A DNA stretch of 64,000 nucleotides from Chamaelirium japonicum (Eukaryota; Streptophyta; Magnoliopsida; Liliales; Melanthiaceae), in NCBI GenBank assembly GCA_947650365.1, contig OX393549.1, positions 30,347,209 through 30,411,208 of the forward strand, in the 5' to 3' direction. A model generated the notes under the pieces. That model saw nothing but the letters and a program-made list of their open reading frames with translations. It did not search any database and was not told the DNA's origin. Positions 1 to 12,115 of the stretch are shown piece after piece (the first letter of the stretch is position 1; the number at the start of each line of letters is the position of its first letter). The position numbers were made by a program, and so were the translations under genes.

Positions 1-308
1 TCTAATTCATTCGTACGATCCATTCTAATTTAGGATCGTACGAATGAATTAGAATGGATACATTCGTGCGAATGAATTAGAATTGATCGTACGAATGAAT
101 TAGAATGGATCGTGCGAATGAATTAGAATGGATCATACGAATGAATTTGAATGGATCGTACAAATGAACTAGAATGGATACATTCATGCGAATGAATTAG
201 AATGGATCGAACGAATGAATTAGAATGGATCGTACGAATAAATTAGAATGGATCTTACGAATGAATTAGAATGGATCGTACGAATGAATTAGAATGGATA
301 CATTTGTA
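1..308. repeat. Reverse stub 1-34, then forward block 35-308
   Basis: The window opens inside a reverse block that ends at a class E junction (TTTAGGATCG). The forward block carries 28-bp monomers near 58, 177 and 297 and closes at the switch ATTTGTACGATCC. The opening matches 19010-19250 and 34180-34430 in variant order. Confidence 0.85.
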
Positions 309-955
309 CGATCCATTCTAATTCCTTCGTACGATCCATTCTAATTCCTTCGTACGATCCATTCTAATTCATTCGTACGATCCATTCTAATTCATTCGTG
401 CAATCCATTATATTTCATTCATACGATCCATTCTTACTCATTCGTACGATCCATTCTAATTCATTCACACGAATGTATCCATTCGTACGGATGAATTAGA
501 ATAGATTGTACGAATGAATTAGAATGGATCGTACGAATGAATTAGAATGGATCGTACGAAGGAATTAGAATAGATCGTACGAATGAATTAGAATGGATCA
601 TACGAATGAATTAGAATAGATCGTACGAATGAATTAGAATGGATCGTACGAATGAATTAGAATGGATCGTACGAAGGAATTAGAATGGATCGTACGAATG
701 AGTTAGATTGGATATATTCGTGCAAATGAATTAGAATTGATCGTATGAATGTATTAGAATGGATCGTATGAGTGAATTAGAATAGATCGTACGAATGAAT
801 TAGAATGGATTGTATGAATGAATTAGAATGGATCGTACGAATGAATTAGAATGGATCATACGAATTAATTAGAATGGATCATACGAATAAATTAGAATAA
901 ATCGTACGAATGAATTAGAATGGATCGTACGAATGAATTAGAATGGATACATTCG
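309..955. repeat. Reverse block 309-485, forward block 486-955
   Basis: The two blocks meet at a class A junction near 480. Rightwards they run through AAGGAATTAG monomers and the GATATATTCGTGCAAATG 28-mer (about 712). The same chain follows the junctions at 12111, 14743 and 33095. The forward block ends at the private switch CGTGCCATCC. Confidence 0.85.
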
Positions 956-1808
956 TGCCATCCATTCTAATTCATTCGCACAATCCATTCTATTTCATTC
1001 GTACGATCCATTCTTACTCATTGGTATGATCCATTCTAATTCATTCGCACGAATGTATCCATTCTAATTCATTAGTACGAATCCATTCTAATTCATTCAT
1101 ACGATCTATTCTAATTCATTCATACAATCCATTCTAATTCTTTCACACGATCTATTCTAATTCATTCGTACGATCCATTCTAATTCATTCACACAATCCA
1201 TTCTATTTCATTCGTACGATCCATTCTTACTCATTGGTACGATCCATTCTAATTCATTCGCACGAATGTATCCATTCTAATTCATTCGTATGAATCCATT
1301 CTAATTCATTCGTACAATCTATTCTATTTCATTCGTACGATCCATTCTTACTCATTCGTATGATCCATTCTAATTCATTCGGACGAATGTATCCATTCTA
1401 ATTTATTCGTACGATCCATTCTAATTCATTCGCACGATCCATTCTAATTCATTCGTACAATCAATTCTAATTCATTCGCACGAATGTATCCATTCTAATT
1501 CATTCGTACGATCCATTCTAATTCATTCATAGGATCCATTCTAATTCATTCATACAATCCATTCTAATTCATTCGCACGAATGTATCCATTCTAATTCAT
1601 TCGTACGATCAGTTCTAATTCATTCACAAAATCTATTCTAATTCATTCATACGATCCATTCTAATTCATTCACACGAATGTATCCATTCTAATTCATTCA
1701 TACGATCCATTCTAATTCATTCGTACGATCCATTCTAATTCACTCATACGATCCATTCTAATACATTCATAAATTAGAATGGATCGTATGAATGAATTAG
1801 AATGGATC
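956..1808. repeat. Reverse block 956-1768 with forward mini-block 1769-1808
   Basis: The reverse block holds two tandem copies of a string marked by CATTGGTA (about 1019 and 1232, period 213 bp, including one 24-bp monomer). The mini-block of about 40 bp is less than two monomers in the other direction and ends in a class F junction (GGATCGTGCACGAATG). Confidence 0.85.
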
Positions 1809-3159
1809 GTGCACGAATGTATCCATTCTAATTCATTCGTACGATCCATTCTAATTCATTAATATGATCCATTCTAATTCATTCGTACGATCCATTCTAA
1901 TTCATATGCACAAAGGTATCCATTATAATCCATTCGTAGGATCCATTCTAATCCATTCGTACGATCCATTCTAATTCATTCGCTCGAATGTATGGATTCT
2001 AATCCATTCGTACGATCCATTCTAATCCATTCGTACGATCCATTCTAATTCATTCGCATGAATGTAACCATTCTAATTCATTCATTTGATCCATTCTAAT
2101 TCATTCGTACGATCCATTCTAATTCATTAATATGATCCATTCTAATTCATTCGTACGATCCATTCTAATTCATTCGTACGAACCATTTAAATTCATTCGC
2201 ACGATCCATTCTAATCCATTCGTACGATCCATTCTAATTCATGAATATGATCCATTCTAATTCATTCGTACGATCCATTGTAATTCATATGCACAAAGGT
2301 ATCCATTCTAATCCATTCGTAGGATCCATTCTAATCCATTCGTACAATCTATTCTATTTCATTCGAACGATCCATTCTTACTCATTCGTATGATCCATTC
2401 TAATTCATTCGGACGAATGTATCCATTCTAATTTATTCGTACGATCCATTCTAATTCATCCGTACGATCCATTCTAATTCATTCGCTCGAATGTATCCAT
2501 TCTAATCCATTCGCATGAATGTAACCATTCTAATTCATTCATTTGATCCATTCTAATTCATTCGTACGATCCATTCTAATTCATTAGCACGATCCATGCT
2601 AATTCATTCGTTCGATCAATTCTAATTCATTAGCACGATTTATTCTAATTCATTCGTACGATCCATTCTAATTCATTCGCACGATCCATTCTAATTCATT
2701 CATAGGATCCATTCTAATTCATTCATACGATCTATTCTAATTCTTTCACACGAATGTATCCATTCTAATTCATTCGCACGAATGTATCCATTCTAATTCA
2801 TTCGTACGATCCATTCTAATTCATTCGCACGATCCATTCTAATTCATTCGTACGATCAATTCTAATTCATTCGCACGAATGTATCCATTCTAATTCATTC
2901 GTACGATCCATTCTAATTCACTCATACGATCCATTCTAATACATTCATACGATCCATTCTAATTCATTTGCACGAATATATCCATTCTAATTCATTCGTA
3001 CGATCCATTCTAATTCCTTCGTACGATCCATTCTAATTCATTCGTACGATCTATTCTAATTCATTCGTACGATCCATTCTAATTCATTCGTACGATCCAT
3101 TCTAATTCATTCGTACGATCCATTCTAATTCATTCGTACAATCTATTCTAATTCATTCG
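1809..3159 (-). repeat. Reverse-orientation satellite block
   Basis: Marker strings in order include CATATGCACAAAGG (about 1904 and 2288) and CGCATGAATGTAACC followed by CATTTGATCC (about 2056 and 2512). These are the reverse complement of forward strings at 13385, 24532 and 34536. Its start matches 10908-11280. It ends with CCTTCG monomers and a class A reverse-form junction at 3153-3166. Confidence 0.9.
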
Positions 3160-3166
3160 TTCGAAT
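3153..3166. repeat. Class A junction, reverse form
   Basis: CATTCGTTCGAATG here; the other reverse-form copies at 30947, 44567, 52642 and 61089 keep the perfect 14-bp palindrome CATTCGTACGAATG. On the left lies CGTACAATCTATTC (AATCTATTC), on the right GGATACATTCGTGTG. Confidence 0.88.
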
Positions 3167-4246
3167 GGATACATTCGTGTGAATGAATTAGAATGGATCG
3201 TACGAATGAGTAAGAATGGATCGTACGAATGAAATAGAATGGATTGCACGAATGAATTAGAATGGATCGTACGAATGAATTAGAATGGATCGTGTGAAAG
3301 AATTAGAATGGATTGTATGAATGAATTAGAATGGATCGTACGAATGAATTAGAATGGATCGTACGAATGAATTAGAATGGATCGTACGAATGAATTAGAA
3401 TAGATTGTACGAATGAATTAGAATGGATCGTACGAAAGAATTAGAATGGATCATTCGAATGAATTAGAATGGATATATTCGTGCAAATGAATTAGAATGG
3501 ATCGTATGAATGTATTAGAATGGATCGTATGAGTGAATTAGAATGGATCGTACGAATGAATTAGAATGGATCGTATGAATGAATTAGAATGGATACATTC
3601 GTGTGAATGAATTAGAATGGATCGTATGAATGAATTAGAATAGATTTTGTGAATGAATTAGAACTGATCGTACGAATGAATTAGAATGGATACATTCGTG
3701 CGAATGAATTAGAATGGATTGTATGAATGAATTAGAATGGATCGTACGAATGAACTAGAATGGATACATTCGTGCGAATGAATTAGAATGGATCGTACGA
3801 ATGAAATAGAATGGATCGTACGAATGAATTAGAATGGATCTTACGAATGAATTAGAATGGATCGTACGAATGAATTAGAATGGATCGTACGAATGAATTA
3901 GAATGGATACATTCGTGCGTATGAATTAGAATGGATCGGACGAATGAATTAGAATGGATCGTACGAATGAATTAGAATGGATCATACGAATGAATTAGAA
4001 TGGATCGTACGAATAAATTAGAATAGATACATTCGTCCGAATGAATTAGAATGGATCATACGAATGAGTAAGAATGGATCGTACGAATGAAATAGAATAG
4101 ATTGTACGAATGAATTAGAATGGATCGTACGAATGAATTAGAATGGATCGTGTGATAGAATTAGAATGGATTGTATGAATGAATTAGAATGGATCGTATG
4201 AATGAATTAGAATGGATCGTGCGAATGAATTCGAATGGATCGTACG
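3160..4246 (+). repeat. Forward-orientation satellite block
   Basis: It begins with the 28-mer GATACATTCGTGTGAATG and the GAGTAAG, GAAATAG, GATTGCACG string that also follows 30960, 44580, 52655 and 61100. It ends at a class B reverse-form junction (4221-4255). Confidence 0.9.
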
Positions 4247-5211
4247 AATTCATTCTAATTCATTCATACAATCCATTCTAATTCTTTCACACGATCTATT
4301 CTAATTCATTCGTAGGATCCATTCTAATTCATTCGTACAATCTATTCTATTTCATTCGTACGATCCATTCTTACTCATTCGTATGATCCATTCTAATTCT
4401 TTCGGACGAATGTATCCATTCTAATTTATTCGTACGATCCATTCTAATTCATTCGTACGATCCATTCTAATCCATTCATACGATCCATTCTTACTCATTC
4501 GTATGATCCATTCTAATTCATTCGTACGATCCATTCTAATTCATTCGTACGATCCATTCTAATTCATTCGTACGATCCATTCTAATTCATTCGTACAATC
4601 CATTCTATTTCATTTGTACGATCCATTCTTACTCATTCGTATGATTCCTTCTAATTCATTCGTACGATCCATTCTAATTCATTTGTACGATCCATTCTAA
4701 TTCATTCGTACAATCCATTCTATTTCATTCGTACGATCCATTCTTACTCATTTGTATGATCCATTCTAATTCATTCGCACGAATGTATCCATTCTAATTC
4801 ATTCATACAATCCATTCTAATTCATTCCGTACGATCCATTCTAATTCATTCGTACGATCGTACGAATGAATTAGAATGGATCGTACGAATGAATTAGAAT
4901 AGATTGTGCGACTGAATTAGAATGGATCGTACGAATGAATTAGAATGGATCGTACGAATGAATTAGAATGGATCGTACGAATGAATTAGAATGGATACAT
5001 TCGTCCGAATGAATTAGAATGGATCATACGAATGAGTAAGAATGGATCATACGAATGAAAAAGAATAGATTGTACGAATGAATTAGAATGGATCCTACGA
5101 ATGAATTAGAATGGATCGTGTGAAAGAATTAGAATAGATTGTATGAATGAATTAGAATGGATCGTATGAATGAATTAGAATGGATCGTGCGAATGAATTC
5201 GAATGGATCGT
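4247..5211. repeat. Reverse block 4247-4857, forward block 4858-5211
   Basis: The blocks meet at a class C junction (CGATCG, 4855-4860). The reverse arm contains the rare 24-bp monomer ATTCCGTACG (about 4825), so this copy is the reverse complement of the junction at 21273. The forward part ends at a class B reverse-form junction (5188-5225) with TACGTATTC instead of TACGAATTC. Confidence 0.88.
4822..4893. repeat. Class C palindrome with unlike arms
   Basis: The centre CGATCG is at 4855-4860. The left arm carries the 24-bp ATTCCGTACG monomer; the right arm carries a plain 23-mer followed by AGATTGTGCG. This is the reverse complement of the arrangement at 21273. Confidence 0.88.
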
Positions 5212-7077
5212 ACGTATTCATTCTAATTCATTCATACAATCCATTCTAATTCTTTCACACGATCTATTCTAATTCATTCGTACGTTCCATTCTAATTCAT
5301 TAGCACGATCCATGCTAATTCATTCGTTCGATCAATTCTAATTCATTAGCACGATCCATTCTAATTCATTAGCACGATCCATTCTAATTCATTCGCACGA
5401 TCCATTCTAATTCATTCACAAAATTTATTCTAATTCATTCATACGATCCATTCTAATTCATTCACACGAATGTATCCATTCTAATTCATTCATACGATCC
5501 ATTCTAATTCATTCGTACGATCCATTCTAATTCACTCATACGATCCATTCTAATACATTCATACGATCCATTCTAATTTATTTGCACGAATATATCCATT
5601 CTAATTCAGTCGTACGATCCATTCTAATTCCTTCGTACGATCCATTCTAATTCATTCGTACGATCTATTCTATTTCATTCGTACGATCCATTCTTACTCA
5701 TTCGTCCGATCCACTCTAATTCATTCGTCCGATCCATTCTAATTCATTCGCACGAATGTATCCATTCTAATTCATTCGTTTGATCAATTCTAATTCATTA
5801 GCACGATCCATTCTAATTCATTCGTACGATCCATTCTAATTCATTCGCACGATCCATTCTAATTCATTCATAGTATCCATTCTAATTCATTCGTACGATC
5901 CATTCTAATTCATTCGCATAATCCATTCTATTTATTCGTACGATCCATTCTCACTCATTGGTACGATCCATTCTAATTCATTCGCACGAATGTATCCATT
6001 CTAATTCATTCGTACGAATCCATTCTAATTCATTCGTACAATCTATTCTATTTCATTCGTACGATCCATTCTTACTCATTCGTATGATCCATTCTAATTC
6101 ATTCGGACGAATGTATCCATTCTAATTTATTCGTACGATCAATTCTAATTCATTCGTACGATCCATTCTAATTCATTCGTACGATCCATTCTAATTCATT
6201 CGTCCGATCCATTCTAATTCATTCGCACGAATGTATCCATTCTAATTCATCCGTACGATCCATTCTAAATCATTCGTACGATCCATTCTAATTCATTCGT
6301 AAGATCCATTCTAATTCATTCGTACAATCCATTCTAATTCATTCGTACGATCCATTCTAATTCATTCGCACGAATCTATCCATTCTAATTCATTCGTACA
6401 ATCCATTCTATTTCATTCGTACGATCCATTCTTACTCATTCATATGATCCATTCTAATTCATTCGTATGATCCATTCTAATTCATTCGTACGAACCATTC
6501 TAATTCATTCGTACGATCCATTCTAATTCATTCGCACGATCCATTCTAATTCATTCATACGATCCATTCTAATTCATTCATACGATCCATTCTAATTCAT
6601 TCCTACAATCCATTCTAATTCATTCGCCCGATCCATTCTAATTCATTCATACGATCCATTCTATTCGAATGGATCATGCGATCCATTCGAATTCATTCGC
6701 ACGATCCATTCTAATTCATTCATACGATCCATTCTAATTCATTCATAGAATGCATTCTAATTCTTTCACACGATCCATTCTAATTCATTCGTACGATCCA
6801 TTCTAATTCATTCATACAATCCATTCTATTTCATTTGTACGATCCATTCTTAGTCATTCGTATGATCCATTCTAATTCATTCGTACGATCCATTCTAATT
6901 CATTTGTACGATCCATTCTAATTCATTCGTACAATCCATTCTATTTCATTCGTACGATCCATTCTTACTCATTCGTATGATCCATTCTAATTCATTCGCC
7001 CGAATGTATCCATTCTAATTCATTCGCACAATCTATTCTAATTCATTCGTACGATCCATTCAAATTCATTCGTACGA
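5212..7077 (-). repeat. Reverse-orientation satellite block with hairpin
   Basis: The start (about 5296-5350) has the ATTAGCACG, CATGCTAATTC, GTTCGATCAATTC string, the reverse complement of the GTGCTAATG, GATCGAACG, TAGCATGG string in forward blocks. From about 6215 its monomer order mirrors the next block. A class G hairpin sits at 6664-6691. It ends at the class C palindrome centred at 7077/7078. Confidence 0.9.
6664..6691. repeat. Class G 28-bp hairpin, loop ATGC
   Basis: Arms TTCGAATGGATC and GATCCATTCGAA around ATGC. It is the exact reverse complement of the hairpins at 7648, 21661 and 51571. Confidence 0.93.
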
Positions 7078-7147
7078 TCGTACGAATGAATTAGAATGGA
7101 TCGTACGAATGAATTAGAATAGATTGTGCGAATGAATTAGAATGGAT
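7008..7147. repeat. 140-bp spacerless palindrome (class C)
   Basis: The centre lies between 7077 and 7078 in CGATCG. The arms are 70 bp and differ at one visible position (CAAATTC against GAATTAG). Both arms carry the AGATTGTGCG-type monomer, whereas the other class C copies have two different arms. Confidence 0.93.
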
Positions 7148-8812
7148 CGTACGAATGAATTAGAATAGATCGTATGAATGAATTAGAATGGATCATACGA
7201 ATGAGTAAGAATGGATCGTACGAATGAATTAGAATGGATCGTACAAATGAATTAGAATGGATCGTACGAATAAATTAGAATGGATACATTCGTCCGAATG
7301 AATTAGAATGGATCATACGAATGAGTAAGAATGAATCGTATGAATGAAATAGAATAGATTGTACGAATGAATTAGAATGGATCCTACGAATGAATTAGAA
7401 TGGATTGTGTGAAAGAATTAGAATGGATCGTACAAATGAATTAGAATTGATCGTACGAATGAATTAGAATGGATCATACGAATGAGTAAGAATAGATCGT
7501 ACAAATGAAATAGAATGGATTGTACGAATGAATTAGAATGGATCGTATGAATGAATTAGAATGGATCGTGTGAAAGAATTAGAATGCATTGTATGAATGA
7601 ATTAGAATGGATCGTATGAATGAATTAGAATGGATCGTGCGAATGAATTCGAATGGATCGCATGATCCATTCGAATAGAATGGATCGTATGAATGAATTA
7701 GAATGGATCGGGCGAATGAATTAGAATGGATTGTAGGAATGAATTAAAATGGATCGTATTAATGAATTAGAATGGATCGTATGAATGAATTAGAATGGAT
7801 CGTGCGAATGAATTAGAATGGATCGTACGAATGAATTAAAAAGGATCGTACGAATGAATTAGAATGGATCATACGAATGAATTAGAATGGATCATACGAA
7901 TGAGTAAGAATGGATCGTACGAATGAAATAGAATGGATTGTACGAATGAATTAGAATGGATACATTCGTGCGAATGAATTAGAATGGATCGTACGAATGA
8001 ATTAGAATGGATCGTACGAATGAATTAAAATGGATCGTACGAATGAATTAGAATGGATCGTACGAATGGATTAGAATGGATACATTCGTGCAAATGAATT
8101 AGAATGGATTGTATGAATGAATTAGAATAGATTGTACGAATGAATTAGAATGGATCGTACGAATGAATTAGAATGGATCGTACGAAGGAATTAGAATGGA
8201 TCGTACGAATGAATTAGAATGGATCGTACGAATGAATTAGAATAGATCGCACGAATGAATTAGAATGGATCGTAGAAGGAATTAGAATGGATCGTACGAA
8301 TGAATTAGACTGGATCGTACGAATGAATTTGAATGGATACATTTGTGCGAATGAATCTAAATGGATTGTATGAATGAATTACAATGGATCGTACAAATGA
8401 GTTAGAATGGATCGTACGAATGAATTAGTATAGCTCATACGAATGAATTAGAATGAATTGTATGAATGAATTAGAATGGTTACATTCGTGCGAATGAATT
8501 AGAATAGATCGTACGAATGAATTAGAATGGATCGTACGAATAAATTAGAATGGATCGTGGGAATGAATTAGAATGGATCGTACGAATGAATTAGAATGGA
8601 TCCACCGAATGAGTTAGAATGGATCATACGAATGAATTAGAATGGATTGTATGAATGAATTAGAATGGATTGTGCGAATGAATTAGAATGGATCGTATGA
8701 ATGAACAAGAATGGATCGTACGAATGAATTAGAATGGATCGTGCGAATGAATTAGCATGAATCGTACGAATGTATTAGAATGGATCGTACGAATGAATTA
8801 GAATGAATCGTA
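7078..8812 (+). repeat. Forward-orientation satellite block with hairpin
   Basis: It contains the class G hairpin at 7648-7675, then a run marked by CGGGCG, GAATCTAAATGG and ATAGCTCATACG. The same run recurs at 21274-22501 and its first part at 51183-51900. It ends at GAATCGTACGATCC, also seen in variant form at about 22498. Confidence 0.9.
7648..7675. repeat. Class G 28-bp hairpin, loop GCAT
   Basis: Perfect 12-bp arms around GCAT. Upstream is GTGCGAATGAA, downstream TAGAATGG and then a CGGGCG monomer. Confidence 0.93.
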
Positions 8813-9520
8813 CGATCCATTCTAATTTAATCGTCCGATCCATTCTAATTCATTCGCATGAATGTATCCATTCTAATTCATTCGTACAATCCATTCTATT
8901 TCATTCGTACGATCCATTCTTACTCATTCGTATGATCCATTCTAATTCATTCGTATGATCCATTCTAATTCATTCGTACGATCCATTCTAATTCATTCGT
9001 ACGATCCATTCTAATTCATTCATACGATCCATTCTAATTCATTCCTACAATCCATTCTAATTCATTCGCACGATCCATTCTAATTCATTCATACGATCCA
9101 TTCTATTCTAATGGATCATGCGATCCATTCGATTTCATTCGCACGATCCATTCTAATTTATTCATACGATCCATTCTAATTCATTCATACAATGCATTCT
9201 AATTCTTTTACACGATCCATTCTAATTCATTCGTACGATCCATTCTACTTCATTCGTACAATCCATTCTATTTCATTTGTACGATCCATTCTTACTCATT
9301 CGTATGATCCATTCTAATTCATTCGTACGATCCATTCTAATTCATTTTTACGATCCATTCTAATTCATTCGTACAATCCATTCTATTTCATTCGTACGAT
9401 CCATTCTTACTCATTCGTATGATCCATTCTAATTCATTCGCATGAATGTATCCATTCTAATTCATTCATACAATCCATTCTAATTCATTCCGTACGATCC
9501 ATTCTAATTCATTCGTACGA
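8813..9520 (-). repeat. Reverse-orientation block, copy of 6390-7077
   Basis: It repeats the order of 6390-7077, including CCTACAATCC and a diverged hairpin (9106-9133), 2,442 bp downstream. It is therefore also an inverted copy of part of the intervening forward block. A 24-bp monomer ATTCCGTACG lies near 9487. It ends at a class C junction centred at 9520/9521. Confidence 0.9.
9106..9133. repeat. Diverged class G hairpin, loop ATGC
   Basis: Same orientation as 6664-6691, but the left arm has TTCTAATGGATC, so the pairing loses a base pair near the tip. It is a duplicate of the 6664 region. Confidence 0.88.
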
Positions 9521-9545
9521 TCGTACGAATGAATTAGAATGGATG
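9487..9545. repeat. Class C junction, right arm replaced
   Basis: The centre is at 9520/9521 with ATTCCGTACG on the left, as at 4822. To the right the sequence turns into GGATGGATATATTCGAGCG after about one monomer, so the palindrome is short. Confidence 0.8.
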
Positions 9546-10907
9546 GATATATTCGAGCGAATGAATTAGAATAGATCGTAGGAATGAATTAAAATGGATC
9601 ATACGAATGAATTAGAATGTATCGTACGAACGAATTAGAATGGATCGTACGAACGAATTAGAATGGATCATAATAACGAATTAGAATGGATCGTACGAAT
9701 GAATTAGAATGGATACATTCGAGCGAATGAATTAGAATGGATTGTGCGAATGAATAAGAACAGATCGTGCGAATGAATTAGAATGGATCGTACGAATGAA
9801 TTAGAATGGATCGTGCGAATGAATTAGAATGGATCGTACGAATGAATTAGAATGGATACATTTGTGCGAATGAATCAGAATGAATCGTACGAATGAATTA
9901 GAATGAATCATATGAATGAACTAGAATGGATCGTACGAATGAATTAGAATGGATCGTGCGAATGAATTAGAATGGATCGTACGAATGAATTAGAATGGAT
10001 CATACGAAGGAATTAGAATGGATCGTACGAATGAATTAGAATGGATATATTCGTGCAAATGAATTAGAATGGATCGTATGAATGTATTAGAATGGATCGT
10101 ATGAGTGAATTAGAATGGATCGTTACGAATGAATTAGAATGGATCGTATGAATGAATTAGAATGGATACATTCGTGTGAATGAATTAGAATGGATCGTAT
10201 GAATGAATTAGAATTGATTTTGTGAATGAACTAGAACTAATCGTACGAATGAATTAGAATGGATCGTACGAATGAATTAGAATGGATACATTTGTGCGAA
10301 TGAATTAGAATGGATCGTACGAATGAATTATAATGGATTATACGAATGAATTAGAATGGATACATTCGTGCGAATGAATTAGAATGGATCGGACGAATGA
10401 ATTAGAATGGATCGTACGAATGAATTAGAATGGATCGTACGAATGAATTAGAATGGATCATGCGAATGAATTAGAATGGATCGTGTGAAAGAATTAGAAT
10501 GGATTGTATGAATGAATTAGAATGGATCGTACGAATGAATTAGAATGGATCTTATGAATGAATTAGAATGGATCGTACGAATGAATTAGAATGGATCGTA
10601 CGAATGAATTAGAATGGATACATTCGTGCAAATGAATTAGAATGGATCGAACGAATGAATTAGAATGGATCGTACAAATGAATTAGAATGGATCGTACGA
10701 ATGAATTAGAATGGATCGTGCGAATGAATTAGAATGGATCGTGTGAAAGAATTAGAATGGATTGTATGAATTAATTAGAATGGATCGTACGAATGTATTA
10801 GAATGGATCTTACGAATGATTTAGAATGGATCGTACGAATGAATTAGAATGGATCGTATGAATGAATTAGAATGGATACATTCGTGGGAATGAATTAGAA
10901 TGGATCG
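9521..10907 (+). repeat. Forward-orientation satellite block
   Basis: After an unusual start (GGATGGATATATTCGAGCG), several CGAACGAATTAG monomers occur near 9620-9670 and an AATAAGAACAGATCG monomer near 9753. Two successive GTGTGAAAG, GATTGTATG, GATCTTA strings occur near 10490 and 10741. It ends at a class F reverse-form junction (10905-10915). Confidence 0.88.
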
Positions 10908-12115
10908 TGCACGAATGTATCCATTATAATTCATTCGTACGATCCATTCTAATTCATTAATATGATCCATTCTAATTCATTCGTACGATCCATTCTAATT
11001 TATATGCACAAAGGTATCCATTCTAATCCATTCGTAGGATCCATTCTAATCCATTCGTACGATCCATTCTAATTCATTCGTACGATCCATTCTAATTCAT
11101 TCGCTCGAATGTATCCATTCTAATCCATTCATACGATCCATTCTGATCCATTCGTACGATCCATTCTAATTCATTCGCATGAATGTAACCATTCTAATTC
11201 ATTCATTTGATCCATTCTAATTCATTCGTACGATCCATTCTAATTCATTCGTCCGAACCATTCTAATTCATTCGCACGAATGTATCCATTCTAATTCATT
11301 CATACGATCCATTCTAATTTATTCGTACGATCCATTCTAATTCATTCGCACAAATGTATCCATTCTAATTCATTCGTACGATCCATTCTAATTCATTTGC
11401 ACGATCCATTCTAATTCATTCGTACGGTCCATTCTAATTCTTTCACACGATCCATACTAATTCATTCATACGATCCATTCTAATACATTCATACGATCCA
11501 TTCTAATTCATTTGCACGAATATATCCATTCTAATTCATTCGTACGATCCATTCTAATTCCTTCGTACGATCCATTCTAATTCATTCGTACGATCTATTC
11601 TAATTCATTCGTACGATCCATTCTATATCATTCGCACGATCTATTCTAATTCCTTCGTACGATCCATTCTAATTTATTCGTACGATCCATTCTAATTCAT
11701 TCATACAATCCATTCTAATTCTTTCACACGATCTAATCTAATTCATTCGTAGGATCCATTCTAATTCATTCGTACAATCTATTCTATTTCATTCGTACGA
11801 TCCATTCTGACTCATTCGTATGATCCATTCTAATTCATTTGCACGAATATATCCATTCTAATTCATTCGTACGATCCATTCTAATTCCTTCGTACGATCC
11901 ATTCAAATTCATTCGTACGATCTATTCTAATTCATTCGCACGATCCATTCTAATTCATTCGTACGATCCATTCTAATTCTTTCACACGATCCATTCTAAT
12001 TCATTCGTACGATCCATTCTAATTCATTCGTGCAATCCATTCTATTTCATTCGTACGATCCATTCTTACTCATTCGTACGATCCATTTAATTCATTCACA
12101 CGAATGTATCCATTC
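10908..12115 (-). repeat. Reverse-orientation satellite block
   Basis: It starts like 1809-2180: AATATGATCC, then CATATGCACAAAGG-type (about 11003), CGCTCGAATG, CGCATGAATGTAACC and CATTTGATCC. The right part carries CACGAATATATCC with CCTTCG monomers. It ends at a class A junction at 12111. Confidence 0.9.

Larger units (their letters stand above)
6215..8090. repeat. Imperfect inverted repeat with about 0.8 kb arms
   Basis: The arms at about 6215-7010 and 7285-8090 list the same variant monomers in mirror order: GCACGAATSTATCC (S = C or G), CTATTTC, CTTACTC, CATACG, CCTACAATCC or TTGTAGG, CGCCCG or CGGGCG, the class G hairpin, CTTTCACACG, CATTTGTACG. Positions pair as x with 14339-x around the hairpins. 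The right arm has about two extra monomers. The spacer of about 275 bp contains the class C palindrome. Confidence 0.85.

Noticed and set aside
6664-6691. Hairpins as transcription terminators or ncRNA genes
   Set aside because: No U-tract, no adjoining gene, and the hairpins are explained by orientation switches in the satellite.
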